Both the position numbers and the translations under genes were made by a program. From the NCBI GenBank assembly GCA_028709565.1, contig JAQVWU010000052.1, forward strand, positions 1-11,598: DNA of 11,598 bases. The letters are read 5' to 3'. Each line of letters starts with the position of its first letter. Position 1 is the first letter of the stretch. The notes beneath the pieces are model-generated. The model was given only the letters and a program-made list of their open reading frames with translations. It was not told where the DNA came from and did no database searches. The DNA is from Eubacteriales bacterium. GTDB lineage: Bacteria; Bacillota; Clostridia; Oscillospirales; CAG-272. Below are positions 1 through 4,271 of this stretch, in pieces.

Positions 1-221
1 TATGGAAGGATCCCGCGAAAGCCCCGGAAGCGGCGGCGTGTTTAAAACTGACGGCCGACGATCTGCTGGAACTGGGAATCATTGAACGTAAAATACGTGA
101 AACTGAAGACAATCTGTTTCAGAATTTTAAAAAAGCCCTGACAGACGCAATTACGCTGAAAACAAAAACCGATACCGATATTCTGCTGAATAACAGATAT
201 AACAAATTCAGAAAGATATAA
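1..221 (+). CDS. accA: Acetyl-CoA carboxylase carboxyltransferase subunit alpha, C-terminal fragment
   Basis: Only the last 72 codons are inside the window (reading frame starts at base 3, TAA at 219-221). The fragment begins WKDPAKAPEAAACLKLTADD and continues LLELGIIERKI. This matches the conserved C-terminal segment of AccA (W-K-D-x-x-K-A-P-E-A-A followed by L-x-L-T-A-x-D-L-L-x-L-G-I-I-D). AccA with AccD forms the cytosolic carboxyltransferase that moves CO2 from carboxybiotin to acetyl-CoA, making malonyl-CoA for fatty acid synthesis. The tail after the motif (about 40 residues, lysine/threonine/asparagine rich) is the usual variable C-terminus. The gene lies 21 nt upstream of degV in the same direction and is probably the last gene of an acc operon outside the window. 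The family call rests on this short conserved block but is fairly specific. Confidence 0.85.
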   Translation, partial: WKDPAKAPEAAACLKLTADDLLELGIIERKIRETEDNLFQNFKKALTDAITLKTKTDTDILLNNRYNKFRKI

Positions 222-240
222 AGATATAGTGAAAGATATA
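211..240 (+). repeat. Short AAGATATA direct repeats across the accA stop
   Basis: GAAAGATATA occurs at 211-220 and 231-240, with AAGATATA at 221-228 between them, giving three copies of AAGATATA in 30 bases. The repeats straddle the accA stop codon and fill the accA-degV gap. They replace any clear Shine-Dalgarno sequence for degV. They probably arose by local slippage; no function is evident. Confidence 0.6.
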
Positions 241-242
241 TT

Positions 243-1070
243 ATGATAGCTATTGTTGTTGACAGTACCGCGAATGTCACGATGCGTGAATCGCAGTTCT
301 ACGGTATATATGTTGTTCCGGCATCCTTTTCCATAAATAATTATTTGTATAAAGAAAAATATATAGATCAGTTCTATGACGAGAAAACCATATATTCAAC
401 TGAAGTAAAATGTGGCACCTTCAATCCGTCGGCTGTGGATTTTTATAATATGTTTAAACAGCTGACATCAAAGGGGTTTGAGATTGTTTGTATAACCATA
501 TCATCAAAAATGAGCAGTTCATACAGCAGCGCGCTGATTGCGTGCGAATATCTGCCCGGAGCAAAGATAAAAATAGTTGACTCGCAGCTTGCCGTCGGCG
601 GGCACTTTTGGCTTGTTAAAAAGGCTTATAAATTAATTCAAAAAAAGCATACACTGGATGAGGTCGAATGCGGGTTGAACACGTTTAAAAAGAAAATAAA
701 GATAAAATTCACGGTAGACGATTATAAAACACTCGCCGGAAGCAAACGGCTGGGGTTTGTCCGCCGTTCGGCTGCGCCGATATTAAACCATAAGCCTATT
801 TTCTACTGCCTCAACGGTTCGATATACGCCGACCCGTCCGCGCAGTCGGCGCGTTCGGGATATAACAGGGTTGTAAATCTAGTCAACGAAATACCCAAAA
901 CATCAAAGTCTATTATGTTAAACTATATAGAACAGAATTATCTTTTTTATGCCGTAATAAAATATCTGCGTAAAACACGGCCGCAGCTGATGATTGAAAC
1001 ACGAAAAATCGGACCTGTAATAGGGATTAACATAGGCAATAATATGCTGGCTGTTATATGGTGTGAATAA
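243..1070 (+). CDS. DegV family protein (fatty-acid-binding)
   Basis: This 275-residue protein has the DegV fold signature. It opens with a beta strand and DSTAN (7-11), followed by the TFNPSAVDF block (59-67, in place of the usual TSQPS). ITISSKMSSSYSSA (85-98) matches the canonical ISSxLSGTYxSA loop, and VDSQLAVGG (112-120) follows. NHKPI (182-186) matches the 'IKPI' strand, and KIGPVIGINIG (255-265) matches the 'GPVIGxHxG' loop. DegV proteins bind a fatty acid in a buried pocket; the FakB members present acyl chains to the kinase FakA to make acyl phosphate. The LxxGGRI loop usual in this family is degenerate here (LAGSKRLG, 164-171), so a FakB role is possible but unproven. Position after accA fits a lipid-related job. 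There is no good Shine-Dalgarno before the ATG; A/T-rich repeats occupy that site. Length is normal for the family. Confidence 0.88.
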   Translation: MIAIVVDSTANVTMRESQFYGIYVVPASFSINNYLYKEKYIDQFYDEKTIYSTEVKCGTFNPSAVDFYNMFKQLTSKGFEIVCITISSKMSSSYSSALIACEYLPGAKIKIVDSQLAVGGHFWLVKKAYKLIQKKHTLDEVECGLNTFKKKIKIKFTVDDYKTLAGSKRLGFVRRSAAPILNHKPIFYCLNGSIYADPSAQSARSGYNRVVNLVNEIPKTSKSIMLNYIEQNYLFYAVIKYLRKTRPQLMIETRKIGPVIGINIGNNMLAVIWCE

Positions 1071-1083
1071 AAACAAAAAAACA

Positions 1084-1109
1084 GCTTTGCGGTAAATATA
1101 TCGCAAAGC
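1084..1109. terminator. Bidirectional intrinsic terminator between degV and tRNA-Pro
   Basis: GCTTTGCG (1084-1091) pairs perfectly with CGCAAAGC (1102-1109) around a 10-nt A/T-rich loop. On the - strand the hairpin is followed by a long T-rich tract (complement of 1071-1081), which makes a strong terminator for the tRNA transcript. On the + strand it is followed by GTTTCGTTTT, a weaker tail that could end the accA-degV transcript. The genes on either side are convergent, which fits a shared terminator. Confidence 0.85.
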
Positions 1110-1133
1110 CGTTTCGTTTTATATGCCGGAAAA

Positions 1134-1210
1134 TGGTCGGAGTGGCGCGACTCGAACGCGCGGCCTCATGGTCCCGAACCATGCACTCTACCAAACTGAG
1201 CCACACCCCG
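1134..1210 (-). tRNA. tRNA-Pro (anticodon CGG), CCA encoded
   Basis: Read on the - strand, the acceptor arms CGGGGTG and CACTCCG pair with one G-U wobble. The D arm starts GGCTCAG. The anticodon stem CATGG/CCATG encloses loop TTCGGGA, so the anticodon is CGG, reading the proline codon CCG. The T stem GCGCG/CGCGC encloses TTCGAGT. The discriminator A is followed by an encoded CCA (1134-1136). All arms are intact, so this is a functional-looking 77-nt tRNA gene. It has its own promoter (1259-1287) and a terminator (1084-1109). Confidence 0.97.
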
Positions 1211-1229
1211 AAATTATAATATAAACCTT

Positions 1230-1251
1230 TTGAATTGAACTTGAATTGAAC
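1230..1251. repeat. Perfect 11-bp tandem duplication in the tRNA-Pro leader
   Basis: TTGAATTGAAC occurs twice back to back (1230-1240 and 1241-1251). It lies between the -10 box (1259-1264) and the tRNA 5' end (1210), so it should fall in the 5' leader removed by RNase P. It looks like a recent slippage duplication. Confidence 0.8.
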
Positions 1252-1258
1252 GTTAGTA

Positions 1259-1287
1259 ATTATAACATATAAAAACGGGACTGTCAA
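1259..1287 (-). promoter_or_regulatory. Consensus sigma-A promoter for tRNA-Pro
   Basis: On the - strand TTGACA (1287-1282) is followed by a 17-nt spacer and TATAAT (1264-1259). Both hexamers match consensus exactly. Transcription should start near 1251, giving a leader of about 40 nt before the tRNA. Confidence 0.88.
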
Positions 1288-1324
1288 TAGTTTAACTTTA
1301 AAATGTTCGGCAAAAGTCGTCTGT

Positions 1325-1426
1325 GAGAGAAAATAATAAAAAGCACCGGATTCTGAAGATTACCGCCGCTTCTTATTATATTGTTTTTGCACATACAACC
1401 CTATTGAGCCATACATACATTTTATT
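1325..1426 (-). ncRNA. Candidate small RNA between khpA and tRNA-Pro
   Basis: A promoter at 1433-1461 predicts a start near 1426. About 65 nt later comes a GC-rich hairpin, AGCGGCGG pairing with CCGGTGCT (one mismatch, one G-U, 13-nt loop), followed by TTTTATTATTTT. That arrangement looks like an intrinsic terminator ending the RNA near 1325-1335. The transcript would be about 90-100 nt. A further short stem, GUUGU with ACAAU, may form in the middle. The only ORF inside encodes about 14 codons from an ATG near 1420 and lacks a clear ribosome binding site. The sequence does not contain the conserved SRP RNA loop (GGAAGGAAGCAGCCA-like), and I cannot assign it to a known RNA family. Alternatively it is just a second, longer leader for tRNA-Pro. 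Confidence 0.35.
1333..1373 (-). terminator. Terminator-like hairpin with U-rich tail in the khpA-tRNA gap
   Basis: On the - strand AGCGGCGG and CCGGTGCT form a seven-of-eight stem around a 13-nt loop. The tract TTTTATTATTTT follows directly. Position fits the 3' end of a short transcript starting near 1426, or a back-up end for read-through from khpA. Confidence 0.5.
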
Positions 1427-1432
1427 GTGTTA

Positions 1433-1461
1433 ATTATAACATATCACGTTATAAAAGTCAA
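1433..1461 (-). promoter_or_regulatory. Sigma-A-like promoter inside the khpA-tRNA gap
   Basis: On the - strand TTGACT (1461-1456) is followed by a 17-nt spacer and TATAAT (1438-1433), differing from consensus at one base. It points away from khpA towards the candidate small RNA and tRNA-Pro. An inverted repeat TTATAAC-N7-GTTATAA (1434-1454) overlaps the -10 box and could be an operator. Confidence 0.6.
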
Positions 1462-1479
1462 TATAAATAATTACATTTA

Positions 1480-1503
1480 ACAGAAATTTAACGTGATTTC
1501 TGT
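1480..1503 (-). terminator. Possible terminator of the SRP operon, downstream of khpA
   Basis: ACAGAAAT (1480-1487) and ATTTCTGT (1496-1503) form a perfect 8-bp stem with an 8-nt loop, 20 nt after the khpA stop. The stem is A/T-rich and the tail on the - strand (TAAATGTAATTATTT) is only moderately T-rich. It is therefore a weak terminator or an mRNA 3'-end stem. Confidence 0.45.
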
Positions 1504-1523
1504 CTAAATTAATGAATTGCTGT

Positions 1524-1760
1524 CTATTTTATCTCAACCGTAACCTTCAGACCGGATTTATTGGCGGCGGCTTTTAAAACCATTCTGATCGCTTTAGCAA
1601 TCTTACCATGTCTGCCGATAACTTTCCCCATATCATCCGGAGCAACACTTAACTGAAGTGTTACATTGTTTCCGTCCTCTGTTTTTATTATAGAAACGGC
1701 GTCCTTATCGTCAACAATAGCTTTTGCTATATCCGATAATGTTTTTTCTAAATCTGCCAT
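1524..1760 (-). CDS. khpA: KH-domain RNA-binding protein KhpA
   Basis: This is a 78-residue protein from the ATG at 1760, preceded by GGAG about 7 nt upstream. An upstream in-frame TTG at 1784 would add eight residues, but it lies inside a hairpin and lacks a proper ribosome binding site. The KH core is GKVIGRHGKIAKAIR (45-59), with the RNA-binding GxxG loop GRHG at 49-52. The N-terminus (MADLEKTLSDIAKAIVDDKDAV) matches the YlqC/KhpA family, usually about 76-80 residues. KhpA pairs with KhpB (Jag) to bind RNA and affects cell division and elongation in Gram-positives. It is the last gene of the ylxM-ffh-rpsP-khpA operon, its usual place next to rpsP. An intercistronic hairpin sits just upstream. 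Confidence 0.93.
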   Translation of the reverse strand: MADLEKTLSDIAKAIVDDKDAVSIIKTEDGNNVTLQLSVAPDDMGKVIGRHGKIAKAIRMVLKAAANKSGLKVTVEIK

Positions 1761-1777
1761 TATATACTCCGTGTTCT

Positions 1778-1799
1778 CCGGCAATGTTTAAATTGCCGG
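1778..1799 (-). promoter_or_regulatory. Intercistronic hairpin upstream of khpA
   Basis: CCGGCAAT and ATTGCCGG form a perfect 8-bp GC-containing inverted repeat with a 6-nt loop. In the mRNA the stem ends just 5' of the khpA ribosome binding site (GGAG, about 1767-1770). No U-tract follows, so it is not a terminator. It could be an RNase processing or stability element, or could tune khpA translation. Confidence 0.6.
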
Positions 1800-1845
1800 C
1801 TATATTCAGCGGCTGTTGTTGTCCAATGTCCGGTATAAAAATAAT

Positions 1846-2091
1846 TCAGTCCAGTATTCCGTTTTTCTTTAACAGAGATCTGACGGTTTCGGTAGGCTGC
1901 GCACCGTTTTTAATCCATTTAGCTGCCTTTTCGGCGTCGATTTTAACATCGGCGGGATCGGTGTGGGGATTGTAATATCCTATTTCTTCAATAAAATGTC
2001 CGTCACGCGGTGTTCTGCTGTCGGCGATTACGATGCGATAAAAAGGCATCTTTTTTGCGCCTATTCTTTTAAGTCTGATTTTTACTGCCAT
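1846..2091 (-). CDS. rpsP: 30S ribosomal protein S16
   Basis: This 81-residue protein begins MAVKIRLKRIGAKKMPFYRI, followed by VIADSRTPRDGHFIEEIGYYNP (21-42). That is the hallmark of bacterial S16 (bS16). S16 binds 16S rRNA in the lower body of the small subunit and is needed for 30S assembly. Length is typical (75-90). The ATG at 2091 is preceded by GGAGG with 10-nt spacing. The gene lies 65 nt after ffh and 85 nt before khpA in the same direction, the standard Firmicutes arrangement. No key segment is missing. Confidence 0.98.
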   Translation of the reverse strand: MAVKIRLKRIGAKKMPFYRIVIADSRTPRDGHFIEEIGYYNPHTDPADVKIDAEKAAKWIKNGAQPTETVRSLLKKNGILD

Positions 2092-2156
2092 TATAACAAG
2101 TCCTCCAAAATTAAAATTAATGAATATTATATATAAATTATTGCCTGTGGTTTTTA

Positions 2157-3500
2157 TTAAAAGGGCATGTTCATTCTGCCCTTTTTGCCGAACTTCTTGC
2201 CGCCCGGCGCTCCGCCGGTAAACTGTTTCATCAGTTTGTTGGTCTGATCATATTGACGCAGCAGTTTATTGACCTCTTCAACCGACGTCCCGCTGCCCGC
2301 GGCTATGCGCTTTTTACGCGAGGCGTTTATGACATCGGGTTTATCCCTCTCCCGCTGAGTCATTGACAGAATTATCGCTTCCATTCGGCTTATCTGGCGC
2401 TCATCGATTTTTACATCCTTGAGAGCGCCGGGTTTAACGCCGGGCATCATGGACAACAACTGTTCCATAGAACCCATGTTTTTGATCTGTTTGAACTGGT
2501 TAAGATAATCGGACAGCGAAAAGGACTGTTCGCGTAATTTGCGTTCCAGTTCCTCCGCCTTTTTTTCATCAAAAGCCGCCTCGGCTTTTTCTATAAGCGA
2601 GAGAACATCCCCCATCCCCAGAATACGTGATGCCATACGTTCGGGATGAAAGGGTTCGATAGCGTCAAGTTTTTCTCCCGTTCCTACATATTTTATCGGC
2701 TTACCGGTGACATAGCGCACCGAGAGGGCCGCTCCGCCCCTTGTATCACCGTCGAGTTTTGTCAGGATAACACCGGTTATTTCGATTTTTTCGTTAAAAA
2801 CTTCAGCTACATTTACGGCGTCCTGACCGGTCATGGAGTCCACAACCAGCAGAATCTCATGGGGCGAAACCGATTGTTTTATGTCCGAGAGTTCTTCCAT
2901 CATGGCTTCATCTATCTGGAGACGCCCTGCCGTATCGATTAAGACAACATCGTTGCCATGCTTTACGGCGTGGGCCAAACCGGCTTTTGCGATATCCGCC
3001 GGTTTCTGCCGGTCACCCAGCTCAAATACCGGAACACCGACCTGAGCGCCTACAATCTGCAGCTGTTTAATGGCAGCCGGCCTGTAAATGTCACATGCTA
3101 CCAATAAAGGCCGTTTGCCTTGCTTTTTTAACATATTCGCAATCTTGGCCGCATGGGTGGTTTTTCCGGACCCCTGTAACCCCACCATCATAATGACCGT
3201 TGGCGGTTTGGGTGAGATTGTAAGTTTTACCGTTGTTCCGCCCATCAGAGCAGTCAGCTCTTCATTGACAATCTTAATTATTTGTTGAGCGGGCATTAAG
3301 CTCTCCAGGACTTCGGAACCGACAGCCCGCGCGGTAACCTGATTGATGAACTCCCGTACCACCTTAAAGTTTACGTCGGCTTCAAGCAGCGCAAGTTTTA
3401 TTTCACGCATACCTTCTTTGACGTCTTTTTCGGTAAGTTTGCCTTTATTTTTGAATTTTTTAAATGCTGCGTTTATTTTATCCTGAAGATTTTGAAACAT
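2157..3500 (-). CDS. ffh: Signal recognition particle GTPase Ffh (SRP54)
   Basis: This 447-residue protein begins at the ATG at 3500, with GGGTG 6-9 nt upstream; a GTG three codons earlier is less likely because it overlaps that site. Domains in order: N helical bundle (about 1-85), G domain (about 98-292) and methionine-rich M domain (about 295-430). G-domain motifs are GLQGSGKTT (P-loop, 107-115), DTAGR (189-193), TKLDGD (247-252) and the SRP-specific GTGEK (274-278). The M domain has the RNA-binding SRKKRIAAGSG block (about 394-404). The tail is Gly/Lys rich, ending in MNMPF. Ffh binds 4.5S/SRP RNA and signal sequences of emerging membrane proteins and docks with FtsY for co-translational insertion. 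It lies 45 nt downstream of ylxM. Neither the SRP RNA gene nor ftsY is visible in the window. Confidence 0.98.
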   Translation of the reverse strand: MFQNLQDKINAAFKKFKNKGKLTEKDVKEGMREIKLALLEADVNFKVVREFINQVTARAVGSEVLESLMPAQQIIKIVNEELTALMGGTTVKLTISPKPPTVIMMVGLQGSGKTTHAAKIANMLKKQGKRPLLVACDIYRPAAIKQLQIVGAQVGVPVFELGDRQKPADIAKAGLAHAVKHGNDVVLIDTAGRLQIDEAMMEELSDIKQSVSPHEILLVVDSMTGQDAVNVAEVFNEKIEITGVILTKLDGDTRGGAALSVRYVTGKPIKYVGTGEKLDAIEPFHPERMASRILGMGDVLSLIEKAEAAFDEKKAEELERKLREQSFSLSDYLNQFKQIKNMGSMEQLLSMMPGVKPGALKDVKIDERQISRMEAIILSMTQRERDKPDVINASRKKRIAAGSGTSVEEVNKLLRQYDQTNKLMKQFTGGAPGGKKFGKKGRMNMPF

Positions 3501-3545
3501 ATATATCACCCGATGTTTATTGTGTGTTGAAGTTAATTCGAACGC

Positions 3546-3920
3546 TTATATAAAAGCTGCCTGTATAGCGTATTTTAATCTATCTGACAGATGTTTGATC
3601 TCTGGATCCAATACCGTTTTATCAATTTTATCAATTTTATCAATTATATCAATCAAACTTTCCGCCGCTTCGGTGACCGCGTCGAATTTGCCGGCAAAGC
3701 CCAATATTGCCTCATAATTTGTCAGCAAAGCTTCACCTTTTTTGACCGCGTTCCGAACCCCTTGCCGTGTAATGCCGATTAATTCGGCAATTTCACCCAG
3801 TGATAAATCGTCATTGTAATAAAGACCTACAACCTCCTGCTGCCGTTCGGTCAGCAATCCGCCGTAATAATCAAACAGATGACTTATGTTGATGTTTTTT
3901 TCGATATCCGCGTCAGACAT
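3546..3920 (-). CDS. ylxM: YlxM/p13 family DNA-binding protein of the SRP operon
   Basis: This 124-residue protein has a sigma-70 region 4-like helix-turn-helix. LTERQQEVVGLYYNDDLSLG (23-42) leads into EIAELIGITRQGVRNAVKKG (43-62). This is the UPF0122/YlxM signature, and the gene sits directly upstream of ffh as in most Firmicutes. YlxM has been linked to SRP function in streptococci; its molecular role is not firmly settled. The C-terminal half is helical. It holds an Ile-Asp-Lys triplet repeat (IDIIDKIDKIDKT, 90-102) encoded by a 9-bp tandem repeat at 3617-3652, which sits where the family varies. Length is slightly above the usual 105-115, consistent with repeat expansion. The ATG at 3920 has a strong GGAGG with 7-nt spacing. 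It is the first gene of the operon driven by the promoter at 3961-3989. Confidence 0.92.
   Translation of the reverse strand: MSDADIEKNINISHLFDYYGGLLTERQQEVVGLYYNDDLSLGEIAELIGITRQGVRNAVKKGEALLTNYEAILGFAGKFDAVTEAAESLIDIIDKIDKIDKTVLDPEIKHLSDRLKYAIQAAFI
3617..3652. repeat. 9-bp tandem repeat (four copies) inside ylxM
   Basis: TTTTATCAA occurs three times in perfect tandem (3617-3643), followed by a fourth copy with one change, TTATATCAA (3644-3652). The period is three codons, so copy-number change keeps the frame. It encodes the Ile-Asp-Lys repeat of YlxM on the - strand. Confidence 0.9.
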
Positions 3921-3935
3921 AAATCAACCTCCGTT

Positions 3936-3960
3936 AGTGTAAAGCGAAATGCTTTACACT
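3936..3960 (-). promoter_or_regulatory. Perfect 10-bp inverted repeat at the SRP operon start (operator-like)
   Basis: AGTGTAAAGC and GCTTTACACT are exact reverse complements separated by GAAAT. On the - strand the repeat starts at the base after the -10 box (3961-3966), so it covers roughly -6 to +19. It ends 15 nt before the start codon's GGAGG spacer region. This is a classic repressor position. Because the predicted start falls within the first arm, a DNA operator is more likely than an RNA hairpin, though an upstream start would also allow a 5' stem-loop. Confidence 0.7.
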
Positions 3961-3989
3961 ATAATATCACAAGTGTGTGATTTTGTCAA
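3961..3989 (-). promoter_or_regulatory. Sigma-A promoter of ylxM-ffh-rpsP-khpA
   Basis: On the - strand TTGACA (3989-3984) is followed by a 17-nt spacer and TATTAT (3966-3961). The spacer holds a second small inverted repeat, TCACA-AGTG-TGTGA (3967-3980). The predicted start is near 3954, giving a leader of about 34 nt before ylxM. Confidence 0.88.
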
Positions 3990-4035
3990 TATGAAATTAT
4001 AATATTCACAAATCCGGCATATTTCGATTTAACTA

Positions 4036-4064
4036 TTGCCAAATATATAAATTTATGATAAAAT
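4036..4064 (+). promoter_or_regulatory. Promoter of the microprotein-argS-yebC operon
   Basis: TTGCCA (4036-4041) is followed by a 17-nt spacer and TAAAAT (4059-4064), with an extended -10 TGA just before it. A TATAAT at 4068-4073 is an alternative -10 but lacks a matching -35. This promoter is divergent from that of ylxM; the two -35 boxes are about 46 nt apart. Confidence 0.65.
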
Positions 4065-4094
4065 GATTATAATAATTTAAAAGAGGGTGTAATT

Positions 4095-4226
4095 GTGAAC
4101 ATCACATATGATTATCTGATAGCCAACCCCTTCACAAGTGATAAACCGGTAATCTGGATTGTAATTGCCGGTGTCGCGGCGGTGGCGGCAATGATATTTT
4201 TATTTGCGACCAGAAAGAAGAAATAA
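4095..4226 (+). CDS. 43-residue membrane microprotein with NPxTSD sorting-signal-like motif
   Basis: A GTG start at 4095 is preceded by GAGGG with about 8-nt spacing, and the frame ends at TAA 4224-4226. The product has a short N-terminal part (MNITYDYLIA), NPFTSD (11-16), a hydrophobic stretch of about 20 residues from PVIWIVIAG (18-26) to FLFA (35-38), and a basic end (TRKKK). The order motif, hydrophobic span, positive tail is that of a sortase cell-wall sorting signal, and NPxTS variants are used by some Clostridia. There is no cargo domain and no cleavable signal peptide in front, so it may simply be an N-out/C-in single-pass microprotein. It lies 27 nt before argS behind its own promoter, so it is co-transcribed with argS and yebC. 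I do not know its function. The translation signals are good, and codon use is like its neighbours. Confidence 0.7.
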   Translation: MNITYDYLIANPFTSDKPVIWIVIAGVAAVAAMIFLFATRKKK

Positions 4227-4271
4227 TATAACAACACAAACTCAGCCGAAGGAATGAGGAATGAACAATTA

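Noticed and set aside
1054..1287. A 77-codon - strand frame across the tRNA-Pro gene
   Set aside because: It reads through a complete tRNA gene and its promoter and terminator, so it is not a coding region.
1325..1426. The candidate RNA as the SRP (4.5S) RNA that would partner Ffh
   Set aside because: The conserved GGAAGGAAGCAGCCA-type apical loop and long paired stem are absent.
4254..4271. Six extra N-terminal residues for ArgS from an ATG at 4254
   Set aside because: The AAGGA sequence directly touches that ATG, leaving no spacing for the ribosome; the ATG at 4272 is better placed and fits the family N-terminus.
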